A stretch of DNA of 64,000 nucleotides from CALVUJ01 sp045119835 (lineage in GTDB: Bacteria; Bacillota_I; Bacilli_A; RFN20; DUOF01). Each line of letters opens with the position of its first letter. The stretch's first letter is position 1. Shown here in pieces: positions 1 to 9,310 of this stretch. The notes under the pieces are model-generated. The model saw nothing but the letters and a program-made list of their open reading frames with translations, ran no database searches and was not told where the DNA came from. The stretch is from NCBI GenBank assembly GCA_045119835.1, contig JBGVED010000027.1, forward strand, positions 62,001-126,000, in the 5' to 3' direction. A program made the position numbers and the translations under genes.

Positions 1-75
1 TAAAAGACCACGTTCTATAAGCGATTGAATGTCACCATAATTAGCAACGGCAAATTTTGTAACAAGATTCGCCAT
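1..75 (-). CDS. Partial tail-region protein, N-terminal 25 codons
   Basis: The start of a gene that runs off the left edge. The reading frame opens with ATG at 73-75 on the minus strand and gives 25 residues beginning MANLVTKFAV without a stop. An AAGGAAGG ribosome site lies about eight bases upstream. It follows the beta-helix protein at 99-1013 in the same direction, so it is most likely another tail-tip or fibre protein. The N-terminus is too short to name a family. Confidence 0.7.
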   Translation of the reverse strand, partial: MANLVTKFAVANYGDIQSLIERGLL

Positions 76-98
76 ATCTTTTAATCCTTCCTTACTAA

Positions 99-1013
99 TT
101 AAAACTCAACAATTTCATATCCAACTTGAATTTCTTCAAATTTTTTTTCAATCATCGTTTGTACGGTTTCGACATCAGCTTTTGCTTCCATCTGTGTTTC
201 AAATTCCACATCTTTTTTTTCAAGAGTGGTAATCTTAGCGTAAATATCATCTAATTCATCGCTATTGTCATAAAAAACTCTAGTGCCATTAAAATCAAAA
301 GCAACTTGTCCTTTGTCTTGCACAAATATAAGTTGTCCATCTTTGGTTCCTAACGCTTCAATCTTATCACTAGTTGTTGCAACAATCTTAAACTCTCGCT
401 TAGTTATCACATATGAGTTTGTAGTATCGTCATAAACCATCTTAGTGTTTTTAGACAAATAACTTTGACTACAATCGCTAGGTTCGGCAGCATTCATAGG
501 GTCAAAATTATAAAAAGAACCACCTGATATAATCACTTTTGCCGTACCATTCTTGTAGTTGGCATCATAGCAGTTAATAGTTTGTTCATACCCATTTGCA
601 CCAGAAATAGTTTGTTGAATTTTGTAATAACCACCATTAATATATGCAGTACCAGTATGAACATAAACTGAAGAAATATTACCAATGTAAGTACCACTTT
701 CAATAACCAATATACCCCCATTGCGAACATCAACGGCATAACAGTCATTTTCTTTAGCAAGCAAAGTACCAGTACCAGCATTACTACTGTCTAATAATGT
801 TAAAATACCACCATTACCAACAGAAATTAAAGACCAACTTGTTGCATTTTCATTCCATATGTCTTCAGTATTCTTAATTGTATAACCATTCAAGTCGATA
901 GTGATGTTTTTAGATACTGTTGTAGGTTCTGCTACTACAATATCACTTGTCAATTTAACAACGGTATTTTCAATTGCGTTGTCAATCAATATTTGTAAAT
1001 TATTTTTAGCCAT
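99..1013 (-). CDS. Beta-helix tail/receptor-binding protein
   Basis: A 304-residue protein. Residues about 25-200 are rich in short glycine-led turns (IDLNGYTI, GNGGILTLLDS, NGGILVIESGTY, YINGGYY, IISGGSFYNF), the pattern of right-handed parallel beta-helices in phage tailspikes and pectate-lyase-like adhesins. The last ~60 residues are predicted helical and end in EIQVGYEIVEF. The next gene upstream (1036-1440) ends in nearly the same tail, VEIVEF. It sits at the distal end of the tail operon with its own ribosome site (AAGGTGG), so host contact is a reasonable inference. No catalytic residues are recognisable; a structural fibre role is as likely as an enzymatic one. Confidence 0.65.
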   Translation of the reverse strand: MAKNNLQILIDNAIENTVVKLTSDIVVAEPTTVSKNITIDLNGYTIKNTEDIWNENATSWSLISVGNGGILTLLDSSNAGTGTLLAKENDCYAVDVRNGGILVIESGTYIGNISSVYVHTGTAYINGGYYKIQQTISGANGYEQTINCYDANYKNGTAKVIISGGSFYNFDPMNAAEPSDCSQSYLSKNTKMVYDDTTNSYVITKREFKIVATTSDKIEALGTKDGQLIFVQDKGQVAFDFNGTRVFYDNSDELDDIYAKITTLEKKDVEFETQMEAKADVETVQTMIEKKFEEIQVGYEIVEF

Positions 1014-1035
1014 ATTTTATTCCACCACCTTCATC

Positions 1036-1440
1036 TTAGAATTCTACAATTTCAACAAAAGAATCCGCTGACTCTTTAATCATTGTTTTTACTTCTTCTG
1101 CTGTAACCTTAGTAGCAATTTCCACTTCCAATGCGGATACATCTGTAGGTTTGCTTAAGCTCACAAACTTTTCGCCATTCCAAAAATAACCATCTTCACC
1201 AAAGATATAAACTTTACCTAACTCACCAGATTCAGGTAAGGCTTCACCATCGACAACAATAATTTCATCATCTTCTTCAACAATTACTTTATTGCCATCT
1301 TTATCAACCCAACCAACATACGGTTTACCATTGGCATCTTTGACAAATAAAATGTCATAAGCATCAATTGTTCCAGCAGCCAAAGCCGAATCAACTTTTT
1401 CGAGAGTACCAAAGGCGTGTTTTGCTCTTTCATTAGCCAT
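1036..1440 (-). CDS. Small tail-fibre-associated protein
   Basis: A 134-residue acidic protein starting MANERAKHAFGTLEKVDSALAAGTIDAYDILFVKD. The N-terminal half resembles short head domains on tail fibre proteins of Bacillota phages (IDAYDILFVKD, then GYFWNGEKF). The C-terminal 40 residues are a short helix (ALEVEIATKVTAEEVKTMI) ending in VEIVEF, the same ending as the neighbouring beta-helix protein. A strong AAAAGGAGG site precedes the ATG. It probably attaches to the same tail-tip partner as its neighbour. Function is inferred from position only. Confidence 0.55.
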   Translation of the reverse strand: MANERAKHAFGTLEKVDSALAAGTIDAYDILFVKDANGKPYVGWVDKDGNKVIVEEDDEIIVVDGEALPESGELGKVYIFGEDGYFWNGEKFVSLSKPTDVSALEVEIATKVTAEEVKTMIKESADSFVEIVEF

Positions 1441-1476
1441 GTGCGTTTCCTCCTTTTAAAATATTTTAAATATATA

Positions 1477-1519
1477 TAAAACCTAATACTCAAAGCTTAA
1501 AGTATTAGAGGTTTTATCT
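1477..1519 (-). terminator. Hairpin after the XkdX-like gene
   Basis: A long inverted repeat with arms ATAAAACCT-AATACT and AGTATT-AG-AGGTTTTAT, including a two-base bulge. On the minus strand it starts inside the stop region of the 1514-1681 gene and is followed by a T/A-rich run (TTTTATATATATTT). It fits an intrinsic terminator or a processing hairpin before the next ribosome site. Confidence 0.55.
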
Positions 1520-1681
1520 AGGTTTAACTTCCAAATTTACATTTTTACCATTTTCAACATTTAAAATATAAACTTTTTCTTCCTCTGTTATTTTTCCACT
1601 TTCAAATAATTCAACAATTTTTTCTACTTTCACTTTTCCACTTACATATAATCTTTTCATTGATTCAACGAATTGGTTCAT
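1514..1681 (-). CDS. XkdX-like small tail protein
   Basis: A 55-residue gene with start ATG at 1679-1681 and stop TAA at 1514-1516. The protein (MNQFVESMKRLYVSGKV..., then KIVELFESGKITEEE) has the spacing and motifs of the XkdX family: a short N-terminal helix followed by a V-G-K-I-T-xEEY-like element. These proteins lie among tail-fibre genes in Bacillus prophage PBSX and many Bacillota phages; their function is unknown. The ATG directly abuts the stop of the upstream gene (TAAATG), with GGGGG as ribosome site inside that gene, so the two are translationally coupled. Confidence 0.75.
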   Translation of the reverse strand: MNQFVESMKRLYVSGKVKVEKIVELFESGKITEEEKVYILNVENGKNVNLEVKPR

Positions 1682-1999
1682 TTATAGTACCCCCATTTCC
1701 AATAACAATAAATTATATTCGTCAATTATTGACTCAGGTGACTTCATATTAAGAACTCTAAGTTGTTGGTACTCAAACGAATCTATCTCAATGACGTCCA
1801 CAATATCAACATTAACTTCGGCAGGTACATTATAAAGGGTTCTCTCGTGAACAATGGTATTGTTATCTGACAATAAGATTGCTTGAGCATCATTTTCATC
1901 ACTTAAAATCCATATTTTATGTTTGGGTTGCCACTTCAAATAAGTGAGATGGTCAAGCACATCTATAACTTTATTATCTTTAATTACTTTGTAAAACAT
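1682..1999 (-). CDS. Tail-tip accessory protein
   Basis: A 105-residue protein beginning MFYKVIKDNKVIDVLDHLTYLKWQPKHKIW. Short proteins of this type, often found immediately before an XkdX gene in Bacillota phages, are thought to belong to the tail fibre or chaperone set; here it likewise sits directly before the XkdX-like gene. The N-terminal half is predicted beta-rich, the C-terminal half helical (PESIIDEYNLLLLEMGVL). AGAGG precedes the ATG and a terminator hairpin lies between it and the giant fibre gene. The precise function is unknown. Confidence 0.6.
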   Translation of the reverse strand: MFYKVIKDNKVIDVLDHLTYLKWQPKHKIWILSDENDAQAILLSDNNTIVHERTLYNVPAEVNVDIVDVIEIDSFEYQQLRVLNMKSPESIIDEYNLLLLEMGVL

Positions 2000-2014
2000 A
2001 ATCTATTTACCTCT

Positions 2015-2046
2015 CAAAAAAGAGGGCAGGAGAATATCTCCTACCC
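2015..2046 (-). terminator. Intrinsic terminator after giant fibre gene
   Basis: On the minus strand GGGTAGGAGA-TAT-TCTCCTGCCC forms a 10-bp stem (one mismatched or wobble position) followed by CTCTTTTTT. It lies between the stop of the 2392-residue fibre gene and the ribosome site of the next gene. Confidence 0.75.
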
Positions 2047-2056
2047 TTTTGATATA

Positions 2057-5000
2057 TTAGAAACTAATTTCTATTAATACGCCCAAACTTGTTGTTGCGT
2101 TAGTAATTTGTTGTACTGCACCATATTCGTCAACACGACAAATATAATTAAGCCAACCATTGTTACTATAAGAAGGAGAGCGTGTCCAATAAGCGTTATA
2201 TTTGCCACTATCAAATGCTCGTTTTCTAGCATCGTTGGTAGACATATACGAAATAGCAATACCTTCGCTATTATACGGCTCAGAAGTATAGTTTGAATCC
2301 ACTTCTACAACCGCAGGAATTGTAATATAACAATCAGAAGAACTCAACTCAGATGAACTTTGACCGACAGAAGACCACACAATTACTTTTTTCATTAATG
2401 CCTTAATTTGAATAGGCATCGCATTATATAATCTATTATTTAAAGATTTATTTAATGCAGATTCAGCCCAACCACCAGCATTGGTATTGTTAGTGTTCCA
2501 TTTCTTTGTTCTACCTAATAAATGAGACGCAAGTAAACTAAATGAACATCTTTTAGAAGCATTATCGGCTAAATAATACTTTCTAAGTCCACATGCCTCC
2601 AATGTAATAGATTCGTGTGTCCACATAGCAAGATTTTTACAAACATCTTCTCCAAGGTCTGCGTACCATATCTTAGCCCAGTGAATATCTCCAACGCCAT
2701 AATTTTCATAAATTCCGTCGTCAGCCTTTGCACAACCAAATACAAGAGTACCTGTACCAGTAGTATTTTTAGTTCTTGTCAATTCAACAGATAAAACTTC
2801 TTCACCATCAAGATTAGATTTGTAGATATACAAATTATTATCGCCTTTTATATGACGAACAACCAGCATTTCACGCTGATTGACACTCGACATTCTTTCG
2901 TCCGAAGTTGTACCCCAAGTAAATTTAACGCCACTATTATATTGAAGTTTAAATCCGTTACTACCATTTGATTGGAAACACTGTGCAAGAACACTATTAT
3001 TAGAGTTGCCATCTAAAAGCTCATAATCCATTGCCAATACAAAATCTTTATCTATATCAAATAATTGAATTCCAGTATCAACATAATTAGAGCCAGTAAA
3101 TGATATCTTTTCAGAAATCAACAATTCAGAATTGATATCGTCATAATCAATATCATTGCCAATAGTAAATGAGTATGAGTCTTTATCTGTAATAACATTT
3201 TCAGATATACCCAGTTTAGTCATTGCATAGATTTCAACTGGGGTAAGGTCAGAAAGCTCTTTGCCATCAAAATAAGTAGAGTTGCCAGTAAACTTATCAA
3301 ACACAGCGGTTACTGTCTTAACACCATTTTCATCAAAACCACTAGTTAAGAATCCGCTCTTATCCCATCTATTAAATAAATAGAATGCGGTAGGTTCAGC
3401 AGCGGTATATGTTGGAATAGCACCATCATATACAATATTATCACCGTATTTACCAGTAGATGTATATATTGGCGTTCCCATAGAAACATACTGAATAGTA
3501 TAATCTCTAACAGATTCTTTATATGTTGCATAAATATCTATATCCATTACAACATTTGAAAAATCTGTATCCCATCCAGAATAAGCATAGCTATACTGAA
3601 TAGTACTTTCTTTTGTAGGTGTAGCGATAGGACTTTCTTCCCTTGTAATAGGGTCAACCGCACTGCCATATTGGTCAACATATTGAACATCTAATTCTGT
3701 ACCATCATAATTTCTAAATGTAACTTTGTATTGAGGAATGATACCATCTTTAGGAATGATAGTTAAATCAGACCAAGATTCTTCGTATTTATAAAGTTCA
3801 TATTGTCCAATTGTAGGAACTGTTACAGTACCAGAAAGAACAGATTTATCTGTATTTGCACCAGTATTAGTAACACCAGCAAGACCATATAAGCGTTCAA
3901 GTAACTCTGTGCTGTCAAGCGTCCAATTAATTCCAGTTAATCTTACTTGATATAAATTAGGACTATTACTAATAATACTTACCAAATCAAGCAATGAATT
4001 TTCTGCAACTAACTTAGTTAAGGAATTATAAGATTCTATTTCCATCCCTTCATCAGTTAAGTAGTTCAAATTCTTCATTGATAAACTACCAACAGCAGGA
4101 ATTTCAGCAATTTCAATATTTCCACCATCAGCAAAAATAACACCACTTACACTTGAACCCATGGCATAAAGTTCTTTTAAATTCTTTAGTCCAGACAAGT
4201 CTAAAGAAGAAGATAAACCAGACATATTTTGAATATCAAGTTTATTCAATAATTCATTAGAACCTAATCCTAAAGTCATTGAATTTGTATTATTATAACC
4301 TTCAGTGTCATTACCAAGAACTAATTCTCTAATCTTCTTAGCATTACTAAAGTCGCCATTAATCAAATAACAAGCAGACAAATCACCAATAGACTTCAAG
4401 CAAGAAGCGCTATAAATTTCAATAATATCCGCTACATCACCAGTATATTCAACTGTATATTCTTGATTTGGTACCGCTCTCATTTTAACTGGTGGAGCAG
4501 TATTATATTTTACATTAATATACATATGTGAATATGGTGTTAAAGTTATATCGAAATTAGGTGTAACTGCCAAATCGGTATTTGGAACAGAACATCTAAG
4601 AATAACATCATCAGCAGAAGCAACTGTACCACCAAATTTAGATGACATATACTTCTCTTGGTTCTTTTCAAACTGAGCACGTTGGGTCTTTTTACGACCA
4701 TTTGCTCTTTCTTTTAAGAACTCAGGTTTTGCTTCACCATTAATAAACGAACCAGTATAAGTTCTAATATATTTACGCTCAATATCTACACGCCACAATT
4801 CTTCTGGGAATTGAGATTGCCATTCATTAAACTGGTTAATTAAACCAGTTGCACTCCAAGCACCTAATGATTCAAGTTCTGTATATAACTCACATAACTC
4901 TTCATCAAAAAGCTCACGCAATCTCAAGAAGAATACGTGTTGCGGTGCATTCCAAACCCAATCAGAAGTACCGTCAACATAATCGATTTCTTCATAACCA

Positions 5001-8000
5001 TATCTATAAGTCATACGACCATAGTTATCAATACCCAAAGAAGTATCCATATCATATGCAAAGGCTAAATCGAATTTACGAATTGGGTTTCCTTCAGAAT
5101 CTACTTCACCAGTTTTACCATAGTGCCAGAAGCTGTTTTTACTATGGTTGTCAGTCATTGTATAACGAAGTGTAAATAAGTAATAATACATTACAGAATC
5201 AAGAACGACCCAATCTCCAAGATTAGCTTTAAACTCTTCATCTGTAGATGTAACTACAAACTTATAGAAATCTTTCCATTTTTGTTCTACAAATGCCTTT
5301 GCCTCTGCATTTTCTTCGTCTGTACCATCTTCATAAATATATCTCCAACCATATGTGTCATCTGTATGTCCTTCACCTTTGTCTTTAGCACTCTTTTCAT
5401 CAAACCAATCATCATAAAGAGAATCGTAAGCTGAATTTCCTTCACACCATTCTTCTTCTGGGATAGGGTAGATAGGTGCACCTTTTTCATCAACTTTACC
5501 AGTAGGCATTGTTGAGTTAGGAAGTGTGTTGTCCATTACTTCCAAAATACATTCATATTTATCGCTTGGGTCTGTTAATCTACTAGAATCAGTCTTTTTG
5601 CTATCACCAATGTTTCCAAAAGCGTAATAATGCCAGTTATTATCATTAAATTCTACATGAGTTGATAAATCTGGGTCAGATTCTTTTAAGAAAATAACAC
5701 AATTTTGGAATTCCATCGTACTCTTAATATAAGGAATAATAGATTCATCTTCACGCACAAATGGTCTATTATAAGGATTGTATTGATTATATCTCTTGGC
5801 AAAAAGTGCGTTATTTGCATTCTCAGAAGATGCAATATTTACTTTAACATTAAAGTAATTAACTGGAATAGATTCACGAGTTAAAGTAACTTTATTAACA
5901 CGAGAACCATCGCCAAGTATAATATATGGGCTATTGCCATAATCCTTATAAGATTTTAAAATTAAATCTAAGTTACGACCAGCAGCACCATAGTTATTAG
6001 AAGAAGTACCCTGACCACTATGAACAATGTCATAAGCAACCCAGTTATCATAAATTGGGTCACCATTCTTATAAATACATTCCACAATAGACTGAATATT
6101 TTTATCATAAACTTTATCATCTTTATCAGCTGTAAAGTGAGGAACTTCAAGCTTGATAATTCTTAAGTCTGGACAAACTTCTGCAAGATAATCTGGGTCT
6201 AAAATACCTTCTTTATAAATTTGGTTTCTATCATATCTTGCAATCATTTCTTCTGCACTACGAGCATCTGCGATAAAGTTATTTAAAATATCTCTATCAG
6301 AAAGAGATTTATTATAAACTTTAAATCTATAAATATATAAATCACAGTCATCAGAACCTAATCTAATAGGTTTGCGATAACCTTGATATTGTTGGAAATC
6401 GTGAGTATCATCATAAACCATCGGTCTAGTTGATACGCCGTCTTCATACCCCATTACCATAGGGATAGTTTCACTTGAAGCAGCAATATTAAATTCGAAT
6501 TCAATAACTTCTTCTTCAGCATAAGGGAGAGGAAGACTATCTTCTTTCGCATAAATAGTTGCTTCTTGTGCTTTCATTTCAATACCAATATTTTTACCTT
6601 CACCAGTTGCATCACTAATACAACTCAAGAATGTAGTATCAGAATTTGAAACATTTTCTGTTCTAAATATTAATTTAAATTGTTTACCATTAGATTTTGC
6701 ATCATCACCAAACAATTCATAATTAATTTCAGCAGATGTTCCAGCCTTAATACAAAAACATTGGTCTCCATTTTCATCAATTTGATAACCACCGTTAATC
6801 CAGTCAAAGTTATCAGATACTGTCATAGCAATATTACCATTAGACCACAATCTATTTTCGTCATCATTTGAATAACCAACAGGGTTAAAGTCAAATACTA
6901 ATCCAGTAGTGATAGGAGAGACTTCAATACCCAATTCAACTACATTAGCAATCAAAGTTTTAACAATGTCACCGCATATAATAGTTAAAGTATGTTCACC
7001 AATTACATTAGTTTTATATTGCCATGTAGCAGTATTTGAAGACATTGTTATATTAGAACTATACTCTTCTACGATTTCACCATATTCATTAACATAAGTA
7101 GCCTTTAAAGAAACATTAGGAGTTTCAGTAGAAGGGTCATAAACAGTATAAATTATATTAGTCGCTTCATATTGACGAGCTGTAAACTCTTGTTGTGTGC
7201 AACTAATTACTGGAACACCAGAAGATTCATCATACCAAATAATATCTTTTACAATATGATTAGATTCAACTGTCTTACCATTAATATCAGCAGTCATATA
7301 AACTTCAAACAAATGTGTTCCGTGTTCTTTTGCAGCAATTGTATATGAATCAGATAAACCAGCGGCAGCAGCCGAACTTGTTTTTGTTCCTATTTCTTTA
7401 CCATCAAGTAAGAAATAGATAGTTTTATTAACACCACCATAAGGAGTGAATGTAAATACAACTGGTTCATTAGCAGTGTTAACTTTTGTATCATCAAACG
7501 TAGATTCTAATCTAACATCTACAACTTTTACAGTCCAAGCCTTTGTAGCAACTGCGCCAGTAGCATGAGTAATAGTTAAAACAACTTTATTATCGCCAAC
7601 AGTAACATAATCTGTTAAATCAAATTCACATTCTCCAGTTGCAACATCTTCTGTAGCAACGACACGATTGCCAACTTTCCACGAAGCAGTACCATCAAGA
7701 TTTGTATCACCAGCAGAGTCTTCGCCAGAAAAATTATATTTAACAATTACTTTTTCATCTACTGTAGAAACAAGTGGGGTAGTATATCCTTCAATATAAG
7801 CAATACGCAATACAACGCTACTACCACTTGAACCGCCACCACCTAAAATTTGGAAACGGTCTTGTACCTCTCTGACACCACTCTCTGTTTTCCAAAGAGT
7901 AAACATATGTTCAGCAGTTGTACCATCGTCCAATTCTACATCACCATATGTAGCATCGTATGTTATACGAGGTGATTTATCAATCGCCTCAAGGTCTTGG

Positions 8001-9235
8001 TTAATTTGGGTAATAGCAGAGTTTATACTGGTAATACTACTTTTATTATCAGAAATAGAAGAAGAGAGGGGTGTTATTGCATTATTAACATAAGTCTCTG
8101 TTGCATAACCAGTTAAATCTACGCTTACATTATCAAGGGCAGTATCCACTTCACCTTTACTATATGTTTCTTCCTTAGTATAATAATTCCCAAGTTTTGT
8201 TGTAATGTCTTCAGCCGCAATAGCATCGGCAACATCTTGCTTTGTCGCAAAATCTTGAGGGTTAGCCGCTATCATAGCAGACACATCTGTTTTAAGAGCA
8301 TAATCGCCAAGTTGTTCTGTAACATCTATGCTCTGAATCTGTTCGTCAACATATTCAATAGTTGCATAACCATCGGGTTTTACAGCATCAATAGCTGCAT
8401 CTACTTCTTCTTTATTATATGTCTCAACTTTGGTGTAATAATTTCCAAGTTTTGTTGCAATCTGTTCCTCAACAACAGCACCAACGGCATTATTAACCGC
8501 CGTTTCAACTTCTTGAGTAATTCCATCTTGCAATTCACCAACAAGTCGAGAAGCTTCATCGGCAGCATTTTGAGCGGTTACAGCTGCAGATTGAGCAACT
8601 TGAGCTTCTAACTGTATCTTGTTATACCAACTCTCAATCTCTTCCTCGCTAAGACCAATTTCACCTACGGCAATGTTTTCCAAAGACTGTAAAACATTAA
8701 GTTTGTCAATAGACTTCGACTTCCAAGTATAGGGCTCACCCTTACTATTAGTTCCTTCGGCGTGAATTTCAAATTGAAGCACTCCAGCAACTTGTGTTGC
8801 AAATTCGCTTACAAGCCAAGCAAATTTAATATATTCGTCGTTATAGTAAACATCAACAGGAATATCAGTATGAAAATCCTTGTTTGTATTTACATAATAA
8901 ATACTAAGTTTAGTATCTTTCAAATCAAAGCCATCGTAATATCTTGGCATTTTGAAAGGTATATATTGAGAGTTTTGCTCTTGAGTTATATTAAATTGGC
9001 TTGAATCAAGAGCAATATTCTTTTGTTCATCAACACTTGAATAATTGTCATCGCTATATTCTTCATTGTAAAAGCGATAATCTTTATCTGTTATAGGTGT
9101 CCAATTTTCAGTGTTGGCTGAAGCTGCGACACTTCTTAAAGAATATGCCATAACAGTCGGCGTTTCTTCAACTGATGTGGTCGCAGTAGTATTCTCTTTA
9201 CTATTCGTAAGAGATTTACTAAAAGATAAAGCCAT
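2057..9235 (-). CDS. Giant multidomain tail fibre with CotH-kinase-like region
   Basis: A 2392-residue fibre. In order: an N-terminal baseplate-attachment domain resembling BppU (residues ~70-190); a coiled-coil neck with repeated TKLGNYYTK-ETY-K-EVD units (~190-400); Ig-like strands (~480-780); a LamG-like region (~800-1010); and a CotH-type stretch (~1050-1500) carrying SGQGTSSNNY, IASSENANNALF, DNHSKNSF and YDMDTSLG. These fit the glycine/serine-loop, DxxxxN and DxDxxxG signatures of CotH secretory kinases. After that come leucine-rich repeats (~1570-1780), an InlB-type repeat region (~1830-1960), a second lectin-like region and a C-terminal DUF6273/C-type-lectin-like domain ending GVLIEISF. 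It is the likely host-recognition fibre. The kinase-like region may be structural only. The start is supported by AAAGGAGG. Confidence 0.8.
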   Translation of the reverse strand: MALSFSKSLTNSKENTTATTSVEETPTVMAYSLRSVAASANTENWTPITDKDYRFYNEEYSDDNYSSVDEQKNIALDSSQFNITQEQNSQYIPFKMPRYYDGFDLKDTKLSIYYVNTNKDFHTDIPVDVYYNDEYIKFAWLVSEFATQVAGVLQFEIHAEGTNSKGEPYTWKSKSIDKLNVLQSLENIAVGEIGLSEEEIESWYNKIQLEAQVAQSAAVTAQNAADEASRLVGELQDGITQEVETAVNNAVGAVVEEQIATKLGNYYTKVETYNKEEVDAAIDAVKPDGYATIEYVDEQIQSIDVTEQLGDYALKTDVSAMIAANPQDFATKQDVADAIAAEDITTKLGNYYTKEETYSKGEVDTALDNVSVDLTGYATETYVNNAITPLSSSISDNKSSITSINSAITQINQDLEAIDKSPRITYDATYGDVELDDGTTAEHMFTLWKTESGVREVQDRFQILGGGGSSGSSVVLRIAYIEGYTTPLVSTVDEKVIVKYNFSGEDSAGDTNLDGTASWKVGNRVVATEDVATGECEFDLTDYVTVGDNKVVLTITHATGAVATKAWTVKVVDVRLESTFDDTKVNTANEPVVFTFTPYGGVNKTIYFLLDGKEIGTKTSSAAAAGLSDSYTIAAKEHGTHLFEVYMTADINGKTVESNHIVKDIIWYDESSGVPVISCTQQEFTARQYEATNIIYTVYDPSTETPNVSLKATYVNEYGEIVEEYSSNITMSSNTATWQYKTNVIGEHTLTIICGDIVKTLIANVVELGIEVSPITTGLVFDFNPVGYSNDDENRLWSNGNIAMTVSDNFDWINGGYQIDENGDQCFCIKAGTSAEINYELFGDDAKSNGKQFKLIFRTENVSNSDTTFLSCISDATGEGKNIGIEMKAQEATIYAKEDSLPLPYAEEEVIEFEFNIAASSETIPMVMGYEDGVSTRPMVYDDTHDFQQYQGYRKPIRLGSDDCDLYIYRFKVYNKSLSDRDILNNFIADARSAEEMIARYDRNQIYKEGILDPDYLAEVCPDLRIIKLEVPHFTADKDDKVYDKNIQSIVECIYKNGDPIYDNWVAYDIVHSGQGTSSNNYGAAGRNLDLILKSYKDYGNSPYIILGDGSRVNKVTLTRESIPVNYFNVKVNIASSENANNALFAKRYNQYNPYNRPFVREDESIIPYIKSTMEFQNCVIFLKESDPDLSTHVEFNDNNWHYYAFGNIGDSKKTDSSRLTDPSDKYECILEVMDNTLPNSTMPTGKVDEKGAPIYPIPEEEWCEGNSAYDSLYDDWFDEKSAKDKGEGHTDDTYGWRYIYEDGTDEENAEAKAFVEQKWKDFYKFVVTSTDEEFKANLGDWVVLDSVMYYYLFTLRYTMTDNHSKNSFWHYGKTGEVDSEGNPIRKFDLAFAYDMDTSLGIDNYGRMTYRYGYEEIDYVDGTSDWVWNAPQHVFFLRLRELFDEELCELYTELESLGAWSATGLINQFNEWQSQFPEELWRVDIERKYIRTYTGSFINGEAKPEFLKERANGRKKTQRAQFEKNQEKYMSSKFGGTVASADDVILRCSVPNTDLAVTPNFDITLTPYSHMYINVKYNTAPPVKMRAVPNQEYTVEYTGDVADIIEIYSASCLKSIGDLSACYLINGDFSNAKKIRELVLGNDTEGYNNTNSMTLGLGSNELLNKLDIQNMSGLSSSLDLSGLKNLKELYAMGSSVSGVIFADGGNIEIAEIPAVGSLSMKNLNYLTDEGMEIESYNSLTKLVAENSLLDLVSIISNSPNLYQVRLTGINWTLDSTELLERLYGLAGVTNTGANTDKSVLSGTVTVPTIGQYELYKYEESWSDLTIIPKDGIIPQYKVTFRNYDGTELDVQYVDQYGSAVDPITREESPIATPTKESTIQYSYAYSGWDTDFSNVVMDIDIYATYKESVRDYTIQYVSMGTPIYTSTGKYGDNIVYDGAIPTYTAAEPTAFYLFNRWDKSGFLTSGFDENGVKTVTAVFDKFTGNSTYFDGKELSDLTPVEIYAMTKLGISENVITDKDSYSFTIGNDIDYDDINSELLISEKISFTGSNYVDTGIQLFDIDKDFVLAMDYELLDGNSNNSVLAQCFQSNGSNGFKLQYNSGVKFTWGTTSDERMSSVNQREMLVVRHIKGDNNLYIYKSNLDGEEVLSVELTRTKNTTGTGTLVFGCAKADDGIYENYGVGDIHWAKIWYADLGEDVCKNLAMWTHESITLEACGLRKYYLADNASKRCSFSLLASHLLGRTKKWNTNNTNAGGWAESALNKSLNNRLYNAMPIQIKALMKKVIVWSSVGQSSSELSSSDCYITIPAVVEVDSNYTSEPYNSEGIAISYMSTNDARKRAFDSGKYNAYWTRSPSYSNNGWLNYICRVDEYGAVQQITNATTSLGVLIEISF

Positions 9236-9260
9236 AAGTATTTTATCCTCCTTTCATTAA

Positions 9261-9290
9261 TTAAAAGAGGACAAACATATATCATCCTCT
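9261..9290 (-). terminator. Hairpin upstream of giant fibre gene
   Basis: AGAGGA and TCCTCT (9266-9271 and 9285-9290) pair across a 13-base loop. On the minus strand the stem is followed by TTTTAATTAAT. It separates the BppU-like gene set from the giant fibre gene. It is a weak terminator or attenuator. Confidence 0.5.
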
Positions 9291-9310
9291 AATTTTATAT
9301 TTTTATTTAT

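Noticed and set aside
2057..9235. A diversity-generating retroelement cassette in the window
   Set aside because: A suitable fibre tip exists, but no reverse transcriptase, accessory gene or template repeat was found here.
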